The notes under the pieces are model-generated. The model saw only the letters and a program-made list of their open reading frames with translations, was not told the DNA's origin and ran no database searches. This document shows, piece after piece, positions 33,238 through 41,900 of a stretch of 64,000 nucleotides of DNA (position 1 is the stretch's first letter; every line of letters starts with the position of its first letter). Source of the stretch: JANMMJ01 sp031373255 (GTDB lineage Bacteria > Pseudomonadota > Alphaproteobacteria > Rhizobiales > Aestuariivirgaceae); the NCBI GenBank assembly GCA_031373255.1, contig JANMMJ010000092.1, forward strand, positions 1 through 64,000, in the 5' to 3' direction. Position numbers and translations under genes: made by a program.

Positions 33238-34392
33238 TCAAAGCCCGCCAACACCCACGCCGGCTGAAACATCCGGGGGCAAATCACTCTGCGCCGGCCG
33301 CTTTTTCTTGTTGGCAACCTTGACCTTTGCCGGTTTCTTACCGCCTTCACTTGTCCCGGGCTTCGTCGCCTGAATCTTGTTGTTCTTGTCTGGCTTGGCC
33401 TTTTCGCTCTCCTCCGGGACAGCGCTCCCGGTATTTCTGCTGTCCTGCGGCGAAGCAGATCCCGGTGTATTGGCAAATCTCTCGCGCAACTCGTCTAGAA
33501 GTTTCTTGTTGGCAAGGATGTCTTCAAGGCTCATCGGCTGCTGGACAGCCGTTTGCCCTGCTTCAGCCGGATCAAGCGCCGCCATCTTGAAATAGAACTG
33601 GCTGGTCAATGAGGATTGATCCCACGGCGTCTGCTTCCCGCTGGTAAGCGATTGCACGTCGTTACGCACGTCGATCATCAGATCGGAAATGCTGCGTCCC
33701 GATTGCCCGATGTGCTTCAGCAGCGCGCCCGTGAACGGACTATTGCGGCCCGCACCATCGAGCGCCACGTTCCCCGGCTGTGTGGAGAAGGCGATGAATG
33801 TGCCTTGCGCAGTCGCCATCTTCGCCAGTCCGAGATTTCCGCTATCGCTGGATGAAAGCGAAGTCGAGCGCGATGCTTGCGTTCCTGATGCGGGCTTCAC
33901 GGCTTCAAAGGGATTGTCCCGGCACGCATCGAGGAACACCAGCGTCGTGCGGTTCGGTGATTCCAGTCCGGAGATGACCTTCTGGATTTCAAAGACCTGC
34001 GACCGAAAGCGCTCGGCATTGTCGAACATTGCGTCGGTCGGAACAATGTAGTTTGTCCCGTTCATCTGGAAGCCGTGCCCGGCGAAGTAGAACAACACAA
34101 CGTCGGCGCCTTTTTTGGCCCTGTTGTTGAAGCGGGAAATCAGCTCGTTCATCTGTGAATTGTTGAGATTATATCCATCGAATACATCGAAACCAAGAAG
34201 CCGGAGTTTGGCCGACATGTCGTCAGCATCGTTGACTGGGTTCTTGAGTGTGTAGCGTGAATAGCTCTCGTTGCCGATCACCAGCGCCAGCCGCGATTGA
34301 TCTGCTGCGGCCTGCACAATCGTCCATTGACCGGCACAGCCCAGCATGGCCAGGAGCGAAATGATCAGGAATTTCAGGGCGCTTCGATACAT
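33238..34392 (-). CDS. Caspase-like (C14) secreted protease
   Basis: The 384-residue protein has a signal peptide (MYRSALKFLIISLLAMLGCA, possibly a weak lipobox at MLGC) and a caspase p20-like domain over about residues 32-250. The catalytic dyad is visible: H106 in YFAGHGFQ and C157 in LVFLDACRDNPF. The N-terminal RLALVIGNESYSRYTLKNPVNDA is the usual start of this family. The C-terminal third is charged and Lys/Pro rich, ending in KKKRPAQ...GVGVGGL. The ATG at 34392 has GGGAAG upstream and sets the signal peptide properly; an extension to 34482 is unlikely. It diverges from the outer-membrane barrel gene. Bacterial members of this family are often in the envelope; its target is unknown. Confidence 0.85.
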   Translation of the reverse strand: MYRSALKFLIISLLAMLGCAGQWTIVQAAADQSRLALVIGNESYSRYTLKNPVNDADDMSAKLRLLGFDVFDGYNLNNSQMNELISRFNNRAKKGADVVLFYFAGHGFQMNGTNYIVPTDAMFDNAERFRSQVFEIQKVISGLESPNRTTLVFLDACRDNPFEAVKPASGTQASRSTSLSSSDSGNLGLAKMATAQGTFIAFSTQPGNVALDGAGRNSPFTGALLKHIGQSGRSISDLMIDVRNDVQSLTSGKQTPWDQSSLTSQFYFKMAALDPAEAGQTAVQQPMSLEDILANKKLLDELRERFANTPGSASPQDSRNTGSAVPEESEKAKPDKNNKIQATKPGTSEGGKKPAKVKVANKKKRPAQSDLPPDVSAGVGVGGL

Positions 34393-34508
34393 CGGCAACT
34401 TCCCGTATAACTGGCCCGCCAACCACCCCAAAGTTAAGTGATTTTCCAAAATCCGTCCAGTGATGTAAGGTAGTGTCTGCATGTGGGGTTAAAGGCGGAA
34501 AAGCTTCC

Positions 34509-35633
34509 ATGAGGTACTTGTCTCTCTTCGGGGGGATTGTGAGTTCGATTGCGTTGATGGCGGGCCCGGCCTTGGCGGATGGCGGTTGCCTTCTGGATAC
34601 GCTAGGCGGCGAGTTCAGCCAGCCCGTGCTTTATTCCAGTTGCTCGCCTGCCCTTTCAGCCAGCAGCGGCGCCGCCCAGATGAACAGTCTTGTGGAAGCA
34701 CAGTCGGCGTCACTCATCGAGGCAGTCCTTTCGGGGGCTTCAAAATCACCAGTTGGTGCTGCCGATTTCGGTGTTTTTGCCGATGCCCGTTTTTCCCATA
34801 CCGATCACGCTGGTTACGATATTTCTGGCCGCAACACAGAAGGTCTGGAGATCTCCGGTCACACGCCCAACTTTGACTCGGATCAACTGTCTGTCCTGGC
34901 GTCTCTGCAGTTCGACCTGACCCGGCGACTCGATCTTGAGAAGACCAGGCTTTTTGCCGGTGCCTTTGGTGGCTATGCTGGCAATCGCGTTGATATCGAG
35001 AGCCAGGTGCTCGACATCGGGCCAATTCCCTCCACTTCGGCTGACAACGACTCAGGCGTGGCTGGCCTCTTCATACTTGCCGCGCAAAGTGGCTCATATG
35101 GCTTGCTGTCCGCGACCGGATTTTTGGGTGAGACGGATATCCGGGATTTCGACGTTTTCTTCGGGCGGTTTTCAGGTTCCTACTCAACCATCGGAGTGGT
35201 TCTCAATGGCACCGCCGGTCACCAGTTCACGCTGGACGAGAACCTGACGCTCGATCTGCGAACAGGGTTGACCTACTTCGATTTTGAAGGCGACTCGTTT
35301 ACCTCGTCGAACGGCCGGGACTTTCCACGCACCCGGGTTTCGGGCCTCACGGGAAATGCCAGCCTTGGGCTCATTGCCAAGGTCGAAGTGGGCGAAATGC
35401 GCCTGAAGCCTTATGCGCGCGGGACTATAAGCCAGAAGTTCATCGAAAAAAATGACGCGACCGACTCAGGCCTGAGTTTCGATGCCGATGACGACACGCA
35501 ATTGACCGTGAGCGGCGGTCTCAACGCCCTGGTATCCAGTTCGATCGAGTTAAATGCCGAGATTTCGGCAACATTTGCCGAGGATGCCGAAACCATCGCC
35601 GGCAAGCTCGCGCTCAAATACATGTTTCAATAA
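34509..35633 (+). CDS. Outer-membrane beta-barrel (autotransporter-barrel-like) protein
   Basis: The 374-residue protein has a signal peptide (MRYLSLFGGIVSSIALMAGPALA, then DGG). The rest alternates hydrophobic and polar residues in strands such as TRLFAGAFGGYAGNRVDI, GSYSTIGVVLNGTAGHQFTL and MRLKPYARGTISQKFIEKN. The last strand ends in ALKYMFQ. That pattern fits an autotransporter-like beta-domain without a passenger. It diverges from the caspase-like gene, and the 116-base gap between them holds both promoters. The protein is likely an outer-membrane protein; no transported substrate can be read. Confidence 0.7.
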   Translation: MRYLSLFGGIVSSIALMAGPALADGGCLLDTLGGEFSQPVLYSSCSPALSASSGAAQMNSLVEAQSASLIEAVLSGASKSPVGAADFGVFADARFSHTDHAGYDISGRNTEGLEISGHTPNFDSDQLSVLASLQFDLTRRLDLEKTRLFAGAFGGYAGNRVDIESQVLDIGPIPSTSADNDSGVAGLFILAAQSGSYGLLSATGFLGETDIRDFDVFFGRFSGSYSTIGVVLNGTAGHQFTLDENLTLDLRTGLTYFDFEGDSFTSSNGRDFPRTRVSGLTGNASLGLIAKVEVGEMRLKPYARGTISQKFIEKNDATDSGLSFDADDDTQLTVSGGLNALVSSSIELNAEISATFAEDAETIAGKLALKYMFQ

Positions 35634-35668
35634 AGTCGCGTTGCCCCGGGCCAATAACCATGGCGTCA

Positions 35669-35691
35669 CTTGACCATGACCTTTGGTCAAG
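35669..35691. promoter_or_regulatory. Inverted repeat upstream of the ClpP-like gene
   Basis: CTTGACCA, seven-base loop, TGGTCAAG is a perfect 8-bp inverted repeat 36 bases after the barrel-gene stop and 35 bases before the ClpP-like TTG. The unit TTGACCAT occurs again at 35726, at the start of that gene. It could be a regulator site or a weak hairpin terminator; no T-run follows. Confidence 0.35.
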
Positions 35692-35725
35692 AACGTGTTA
35701 GGATACCTGCATCAAAACGCAGGAG

Positions 35726-36505
35726 TTGACCATTATCCGCCTTGGCCTTGCCGGTTCACTGACATTTATTTTGGCCGCGAGCACGATGTGTGACGCAGCA
35801 CAGATCAAGGTTATCTCCGACAACGGACTGCACTGCCCGGTCGTCCGCGTCAAAGGCACAATCAAGGCTGGAGACGGGCCTAAATTTGCTGCGGCCATCT
35901 TGCCCCTCAAGCGCGCAATCGTGGAATTCGAGGGACCAGGCGGAGCGACGGCCGATGGCTTGTTTATCGGCAAGCTCATACATGCCTACGGTTTCTGGAC
36001 GACGGTACGTCCCAGGAAGGAGTGTGCCTCATCATGTGCGCTGGCGTGGATCGGCGGCAGCAAGCGCTTCATCGAACAAAATGCGAGGGTGGGATTTCAC
36101 ACCGCATACATTGAGAAGAAAGGCAAATTATCGGAAAGCGGGCAGGCCAACGCCATTATTGGCGCCTATCTCACGCGTCTTGGATTTTCCGAATCCGCAG
36201 TCGCCTTTGCCACATCGGCTGGTCCGAAAGGCATGAAGTGGCTGAGCGCAAAAGAACCAGGCAACGTGGATTTCGAAGTAATCTTTGGCGAACCCCGGAA
36301 TGTGGCAAAGGAGCAGAAATCGGTCTTGCCGATTCTGCCTGCTGCAACGTCAAAAGCCAGCCAATCCCCAGAGCAGGCGGTCTCCTCGACCGTTTCAAGC
36401 ACAAAGCGCGGGTCAAAGCAGGTCTATGACAGGATCACCGAGGAGAAGAGCGATCCACTGGCTGCTTCGCCCAGCCACGCGCCCGAGGCATTGTGCGGGC
36501 CGTAA
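35726..36505 (+). CDS. Periplasmic ClpP/crotonase-fold protein (COG3904-like)
   Basis: A 259-residue protein with a signal peptide-like start and a ClpP-type fold: GTIKAGDGPKFAAAI, VEFEGPGGATADGLFIG, CASSCALAWIGGSKRF with likely nucleophile S102, and H125 in VGFHTAY. The C-terminal 60 residues are Ser/Lys rich and low complexity. The start is unusual. AGGAG directly abuts TTG at 35726, leaving no spacer, whereas the next codon set gives ATT at 35732 six bases after AGGAG; no ATG is available in frame. An ATT start is possible but rare. The family function is unclear. Confidence 0.72.
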   Translation: MTIIRLGLAGSLTFILAASTMCDAAQIKVISDNGLHCPVVRVKGTIKAGDGPKFAAAILPLKRAIVEFEGPGGATADGLFIGKLIHAYGFWTTVRPRKECASSCALAWIGGSKRFIEQNARVGFHTAYIEKKGKLSESGQANAIIGAYLTRLGFSESAVAFATSAGPKGMKWLSAKEPGNVDFEVIFGEPRNVAKEQKSVLPILPAATSKASQSPEQAVSSTVSSTKRGSKQVYDRITEEKSDPLAASPSHAPEALCGP

Positions 36506-36669
36506 ATCACGCGAATCGGACCATTTTCCGGTCATGGCGCGAAATTGCTTCAGTAGCGGCCAACGTCGGCAAAACCATCCGATCTTCCAGCGATAGCCTT
36601 GAGATTGCCTTGGCAAAGGCGCTATACGCAGCCAGTCTTTAGAATCAATCCCTTATTGGAATCCTCGAT

Positions 36670-37698
36670 TTGGCGACTGTTGCAAAAAAGCGGTTTGGCG
36701 GCCGGCTTCTGGCAGGAAAGCGTATCCTCAAACCGCTCTTTCTCGCCTGGCGCAAGCAACGTGAGCTGAAACTGCTCCTTGACCGTACCGTCGAAATCAG
36801 GCCCGGCAACATTCTCCTCTTTGCCACCATTCGCAACGAGGCCTGGCGGATGCCGTACTTTCTTGAATATTACCGGAAATTAGGGGTCAATCACTTCCTC
36901 ATCGTCGACAACGGGTCGACTGACGGCCTGCAGGAACTGTTGAGTGCCCAACCCGATTGCTCGTCCTGGTATACGCAGGCCAGCTACAAGGCCGCCAACT
37001 TCGGAATGCATTGGCTCAATGCGCTGCTTCGCCGCTATGGCACCGGCCACTGGTGCCTGACCTGTGATCCTGACGAATTTCTCGTCTTTCCCTATTGCGA
37101 AGAACGCAATTTGCATGAACTCGTGGAATTCCTCGGCAACGAAAACCGCGATCACCTGTTTTGCCTGATGCTCGATATGTATGGCATGGGTGCCGTGCGC
37201 GATGCCCATTGCCAGCCGGGCCAGAACCCCGTGGAAGTAGCCCCCTACTTTGATTCAACCGGCTATGTGCAGAACTCGCTGACCTTCCATGGCGATGTGT
37301 TTGTGCAAGGAGGAGTACGCCGCAGGGTCTTTTTCCGCAATGCACCATCGCGCGCTCCGGCCCTCAACAAGACCCCGCTGATTTTCTGGAAACGTCACTA
37401 TGCATATGTCTCGTCCATGCATGTTGCCAATCTGAAACGCCTCAACCGGCCGCACAAGATCACTCACATGAGTCCAACCGGCTGCATCCTCCATTTCAAG
37501 TTCCTCTCGGCCATCATTGAAAAGGCTTCTGAGGAAATGCAGCGCAAGCAGCATTACGACAACTCAATCGAGTACCGCAGCTACAACACTACATTTTCCG
37601 AAGGGAAGGACAGTTTTTATTGCGAGATTTCCGTGCCTTACGCCGGGAGCCGCGATCTCGTAAGGCTTGGGCTGATGAACGTTGGCCAATGGTTCTGA
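36670..37698 (+). CDS. Glycosyltransferase, family-2-like (Glyco_tranf_2_4 type)
   Basis: A 342-residue glycosyltransferase. LLFATIRNEAWRMPYFLEYYRKLGV (start at about residue 49) and HFLIVDNGSTDGLQELL are the hallmark of the PF13704 group, which has the D-N-x-S-x-D motif. CDPDEFLVFPY (residues 132-142) supplies the acidic metal and nucleotide site. The TTG start has only a weak ribosome site 12 bases upstream; no ATG is near. It begins the one-strand run of glycan genes ending near 46772 and is followed 13 bases later by the GT14 protein gene. Confidence 0.8.
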   Translation: MATVAKKRFGGRLLAGKRILKPLFLAWRKQRELKLLLDRTVEIRPGNILLFATIRNEAWRMPYFLEYYRKLGVNHFLIVDNGSTDGLQELLSAQPDCSSWYTQASYKAANFGMHWLNALLRRYGTGHWCLTCDPDEFLVFPYCEERNLHELVEFLGNENRDHLFCLMLDMYGMGAVRDAHCQPGQNPVEVAPYFDSTGYVQNSLTFHGDVFVQGGVRRRVFFRNAPSRAPALNKTPLIFWKRHYAYVSSMHVANLKRLNRPHKITHMSPTGCILHFKFLSAIIEKASEEMQRKQHYDNSIEYRSYNTTFSEGKDSFYCEISVPYAGSRDLVRLGLMNVGQWF

Positions 37699-37711
37699 GC
37701 CCGCCCTCGCA

Positions 37712-40279
37712 ATGAAAATCGGCTACGCAATCCTTGCACACGACCATCCGCTGAACGTCGCGCGTCTGGCTGCGCATCTGCTGGATGCAAAAGGCGCCGT
37801 ATCGATCCATTTCGACTCGAAGCGCGGACCAGGCCCAATTGATGAATTCAATCGCGCGCTGGGTGATCGCGCCGGCCAGATCGCCTGGGCCAGGCGTGTA
37901 AGTGTTGGCTGGGGCGAGTGGTCGATGATCGAGGCGACAGTGAACGCTATTACGGCACTTTTCGAGACCGGCCAGGAGTTCGACTACATTCATCTGATGA
38001 GCGGTGCCGACTATCCCATCCGGCCGGTTGCCGACTTCGAGGCCTTCCTCGAACGCCATAAAGGCACTGATTTCACCGAAAGTTACGGCGCCCACGACAA
38101 GAGCTGGATTAGAGATGGCTTGACTGCCGAACGCTACATCTATCGTCACTACTTCAACTACCGTCGTCACCCTGTTTTGTTCGGGCTGAACTGGAAGCTG
38201 CAGCGCGCGTTGGGCATGCGCAGAAATCTTCCTGCCGGGCTTACGCCGCACTTTGGATCGCAGTGGTGCACATTGACGGCAGCAAGCTGGAAAGCCGTTG
38301 TCGAAGCAGCGAAACGTCCCGAGAATATCAGGGCATTCCGGCAAAGCTGGATTCCCGACGAGATGTTCATACAAACTGTGCTCGCAAGCACTCCGGTTCC
38401 CAACAGCAATCGTCATTTGACGCTTTATCAGTTCACCGACTATGGCGTCCCGGTTGTTTTCTGCAATGGCCACGCCGATCATCTGGCCAGGCAACCGTTC
38501 TTTTTTGCCCGCAAGATTTCGCCATATGCTTCAAAGTTAAGGGACGAAATTGACAGATTTGTTCGCACCGAGGTTCCGCTGCCTCGCTTCAGCGATGAGG
38601 AAATCGGCAGACCCACCGATGATTATGATAACTTCAGACTGAAAAACAAGCTGGGCACTGAGGGCAAGCGTATTCCGGGCTACGCCAAGGATCCTTGGTA
38701 CGGCGATCTCGAATGGAATCGCAGGCCCTACGTCGCGTTCATCGGCGCTTCCGATGAGGAGCTTGACAGCCTTGCCCGCGAGCTTGACCAGTTGCCGGGC
38801 ATTGCCGGCCATGGCCGCTTGTTTGCGAAGAACCAGATTTACTTCGCGAAGTCACGCAAGCGCCTGGCCGGCTACGGCAAGTACGACAACGAACTGCGCG
38901 ACCATAAACCATCCAACTTCCTTTCCGATATCATGCATGCCCTTCCAGCCGAGCTTTGCATCTTCGCGCTGAGCTGGACCGAGGCGATCAAGTTTACCGA
39001 TGTCATCCGTTTTGACGGCCGGTCACACGTGGTTCTCGTAAGGGGAAGTCCGCTTCGCGCCTTTCTCGAGAGCGAGGCACTCTCCCGCCAGCCCGAGAAA
39101 TCGTCCGGCAAGGACGATTCGATGCAGCGCCTCGACGAGCAACGGCAGGCGTTTCAGTCCTTTGCGTGGAAGCACCAGGACTATTACGACAAGCAGATCG
39201 ACAGGCTCGAGACAGCGCGCACCCGCTACCTGGAAATCGACCTCTATGATCCAGCATGGCGGCGGAACCTCGCCGACTTCATGGCAGACATACCGGCCAG
39301 CCGGAGCAATGAGAACAAAGAGGCACTGAAGGAGTTTTCCGTCCAGACATCGCCGCCCGCTCTCTCTGATCTCTATGGCAAGACACCGAATGCCTTCGAG
39401 CTCAGCCAACTCGGTCCCGCCAGTGTTGGCCAGGATCGCCAGGCCGCACAAATGTTGCAGAGGATCGGTCGTCCTTATCTCGTATTGGCCGGCGCATCGA
39501 GGCAGGAACTGTCGATCATCGCAAAGGCGTTGAATACATCTGGCAATTTCGAGATCCACGGCGCGTTGTTCTCGGGCCATCGCATCGAGTTCCGTGACGA
39601 AACCACATCGCTGCGCGGCTTCGCGCAGTCCGATACCGCAAGGCGCGACGCTGATCCGATTGCTTTCCTGGCAACTGTGCTGGGAGGTTCAGAGAAATCC
39701 GTTCCGGGCTTTATTGTTGCTGGAATGAAGTACCCACGTATCTTCGATCTGCTTGTTCATGATCCCAACGCCCGCATTCTCGTCGTGAAAGGAAACACAA
39801 TTCGCGCTTTGGCTGATACCGGAACAGGGTCTTCGGAAGTGCAGTCAGCGCCGCCGCGCTGGATCGATCCACGCGAACTAAAAAATTCGTACGGAGCCTA
39901 CGCACGCTATCAGGATACATTATCTGCCGCTGCCGAAAGCGCCTCAGCATTCATGGCGGTGATTGACCTGAACAAGCCGGACTGGCTCCCGGCACTATTT
40001 AACCTCCTGCAGGGTATCAACTCTGAGATCACCGCGGCAAACGGAGAAAAGTTGAAAAAGAATCTCGCACCGGCGCAGGCACAGCTCAAGCGCCTCGCGA
40101 ACCCTGCTTCGCTCTTTACCAATGCGGACTTTGTCGAGCAGCGCATAACAACACTTGAAGCATCACCACGGCGGCCTCTCGGGAGCCCCGCAGCAACAAA
40201 GCGCCATGCCCGCCCCAAGCAAAAGCTTTTTGCTGAGCAGTCAGGACCGGATAGCACGGGAGCGGGAAGCGATGCCTAA
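37712..40279 (+). CDS. GT14-type glycosyltransferase fused to two tandem sulfotransferase-like domains
   Basis: An 855-residue protein. The N-terminal part (about residues 1-290) is a Core-2/I-branching beta-1,6-N-acetylglucosaminyltransferase-like (GT14) domain: YAILAHDHPLNVARLA, HFDSKRG, YIHLMSGADYPIRP and FGSQWCTLT are its typical blocks. Two further segments, about 338-530 and 587-772, share a common plan: RPYVAFIGASDEELDSLARE and RPYLVLAGASRQELSIIAKA, then a central block and a tail with Y-x-x-Q...L-x-A-x-x-x-x-Y/F-x-x-I-D-L-x-x-P. That plan resembles Stf0-type sulfotransferases such as the one encoded at 44066, but the 5'-PSB loop lacks its lysine/threonine residues (GASDEEL, GASRQEL). 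The C-terminal 80 residues are basic and low complexity. I infer a glycosyltransferase with two inactive or altered sulfotransferase-like modules. Confidence 0.78.
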   Translation: MKIGYAILAHDHPLNVARLAAHLLDAKGAVSIHFDSKRGPGPIDEFNRALGDRAGQIAWARRVSVGWGEWSMIEATVNAITALFETGQEFDYIHLMSGADYPIRPVADFEAFLERHKGTDFTESYGAHDKSWIRDGLTAERYIYRHYFNYRRHPVLFGLNWKLQRALGMRRNLPAGLTPHFGSQWCTLTAASWKAVVEAAKRPENIRAFRQSWIPDEMFIQTVLASTPVPNSNRHLTLYQFTDYGVPVVFCNGHADHLARQPFFFARKISPYASKLRDEIDRFVRTEVPLPRFSDEEIGRPTDDYDNFRLKNKLGTEGKRIPGYAKDPWYGDLEWNRRPYVAFIGASDEELDSLARELDQLPGIAGHGRLFAKNQIYFAKSRKRLAGYGKYDNELRDHKPSNFLSDIMHALPAELCIFALSWTEAIKFTDVIRFDGRSHVVLVRGSPLRAFLESEALSRQPEKSSGKDDSMQRLDEQRQAFQSFAWKHQDYYDKQIDRLETARTRYLEIDLYDPAWRRNLADFMADIPASRSNENKEALKEFSVQTSPPALSDLYGKTPNAFELSQLGPASVGQDRQAAQMLQRIGRPYLVLAGASRQELSIIAKALNTSGNFEIHGALFSGHRIEFRDETTSLRGFAQSDTARRDADPIAFLATVLGGSEKSVPGFIVAGMKYPRIFDLLVHDPNARILVVKGNTIRALADTGTGSSEVQSAPPRWIDPRELKNSYGAYARYQDTLSAAAESASAFMAVIDLNKPDWLPALFNLLQGINSEITAANGEKLKKNLAPAQAQLKRLANPASLFTNADFVEQRITTLEASPRRPLGSPAATKRHARPKQKLFAEQSGPDSTGAGSDA

Positions 40280-41177
40280 GGTGGCCGTCATCACCCGAAC
40301 CCGTTCGCGGCCCCGCATGATCGAGCGCGCATTGAAGAGCGTGAGCGGACAATCCATGAAGGATTTCGTCTGGGTCGTGGTCAATGACGGGGGTAAGCCT
40401 GATCCTGTGGATCAGGTCATTGATCGAGCCAAGGCAGCCGGGCTCAGTGTCATTGCCATTCACCAAGAAACGAATGTTGGAATGGAGGCGGCATCCAATT
40501 CCGGCATCAAAAGCAGCAAATCCGAGTACATCGTTATCCACGACGACGACGACACATGGGAACCGGACTTTCTCAAGGAAACCGTATCCTTTCTCGATCT
40601 GCACAAAAACTATGTAGGTGTCGTGACGCGGGCTATGCGCATAACCGAGCGGATGGGCGACAGCCAGATTACTGAAGTAAAACGCGTCCCGCATGCACCG
40701 GTTTTGCAGGCCGTCCATCTCGCGGATATGGCCAGATCCAACCTTTTCCCGCCAATATCCTTCCTTTACCGGCGCTCGCTCCTGAAAAAGCTGCGTGGCT
40801 ATGATGAATCTTTGGCGGTGTTGGGCGACTGGGAGTTCAATCTTCGCGCCCTGATGGTCGGCGATATCGGCCTTATTCCAAAACCTCTGGCCAACTATCA
40901 CGTAAGAAAGTCACAGGTCAGTTCCGATCAGGCCTATGACAACTCGATTGCGCCACATCAGACGGCCAATCTCGCTGCCGACGCCGCGATCCGCAATAAA
41001 TGGTTGCGGAGCGATATCGGCAATGGCAAGGCCGGACTGGGCTTCCTGCTCGCACTTGGACGTTTGCATGTAAAGCGCAGCTTGACCAAAACCATCGGCA
41101 GCAGGCTGCAGCATCTGCTTGGCGGCCGGTCCACGATCAATCGCAGCAATTTGCCGCGAAATACAGGCGACCAATGA
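40272..41177 (+). CDS. Glycosyltransferase family 2
   Basis: A 301-residue GT2 (GT-A fold) enzyme. It begins KVAVITRTRSRPRMIERALKS and carries VVVNDGGKPDP with the first acidic site and YIVIHDDDDTWEPDFL with the D-x-D metal site (residues 91-94). FLYRRSLLKKLRGYDESLAVLGDWEF is the acceptor-side signature. The ATG at 40272 has GGAGCGGGAAG before it and overlaps the end of the GT14 gene by eight bases, so the two are coupled. The ORF's upstream extension is ruled out by this overlap. It adds a sugar from a nucleotide donor; donor and acceptor are unknown. Confidence 0.88.
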   Translation: MPKVAVITRTRSRPRMIERALKSVSGQSMKDFVWVVVNDGGKPDPVDQVIDRAKAAGLSVIAIHQETNVGMEAASNSGIKSSKSEYIVIHDDDDTWEPDFLKETVSFLDLHKNYVGVVTRAMRITERMGDSQITEVKRVPHAPVLQAVHLADMARSNLFPPISFLYRRSLLKKLRGYDESLAVLGDWEFNLRALMVGDIGLIPKPLANYHVRKSQVSSDQAYDNSIAPHQTANLAADAAIRNKWLRSDIGNGKAGLGFLLALGRLHVKRSLTKTIGSRLQHLLGGRSTINRSNLPRNTGDQ

Positions 41178-41190
41178 CGAGGAGAGCAGC

Positions 41191-41865
41191 TTGAAGGAAA
41201 TCACCCACGTCGGTGTTCGTATCCCGCTCGATGAAACTATCTTTTCCGAAACTTTGCTTGAAGCCATCCTGACTGGAAAATATGAAAAAAAGGAAGCGGC
41301 GGAACTGAACAAGATTATTGAGCCTGGCGAGCGGATTCTGGAAATCGGTGGCGGCATCGGTTTCATGTCGGCGCTGTCCGCACGTCATCCAAACACTGAA
41401 AAAGTCCAGGTTTTTGAAGCCAACCCCAATCTTATCCCCTTTATTCAGAGAGTCCACGCGCTCAACGCGGTCGACAAGGTCGAGGTCATCAACGCTGTCC
41501 TCATGAACACGCCCGTAAGCGACATGGCGGAGTTCTATTTGCGAGAAAATTTCTGGGCATCTTCACTTTCTCCAAAGCCATTCGGTTACAAGAGTGTGGT
41601 GACGGTACCGGTAAAAAGCTTCAGCGCGCAGGTTGATCAGTTCCGTCCGACCATGATCGTTTGTGACATTGAAGGCGGAGAGCACGATCTGTTCCTGAAT
41701 GCCAATCTGGCGGGCATCAAAAAGGTCTATGTCGAAATTCATCAGCGCGTTCTAGGCCGGAGCGGTATAAAATCCCTGTTTGATGCGTTTTCGGCGAGGA
41801 ATTTCCACTACGATCAGTGGCACTCATCTGGAAGTGTCATTTTGTTCTCGCACATATCGCGTTAG
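41191..41865 (+). CDS. FkbM-family SAM-dependent methyltransferase
   Basis: The 224-residue enzyme has the SAM-binding motif ILEIGGGIGFMSAL (about residues 49-62), the acidic FEANPNLIPF block and the later CDIEGGEHDLF motif, all typical of FkbM methyltransferases that methylate sugar hydroxyls. The start is most likely the TTG at 41191, seven bases after AGGAGA; a longer frame would overlap the previous gene by 59 bases. It starts 13 bases after the GT2 stop. It probably O-methylates a residue of the same glycan. Confidence 0.85.
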   Translation: MKEITHVGVRIPLDETIFSETLLEAILTGKYEKKEAAELNKIIEPGERILEIGGGIGFMSALSARHPNTEKVQVFEANPNLIPFIQRVHALNAVDKVEVINAVLMNTPVSDMAEFYLRENFWASSLSPKPFGYKSVVTVPVKSFSAQVDQFRPTMIVCDIEGGEHDLFLNANLAGIKKVYVEIHQRVLGRSGIKSLFDAFSARNFHYDQWHSSGSVILFSHISR

Positions 41866-41900
41866 TCGCCATTCCACGCAGGCGAGTCAAACAGGGAGTA

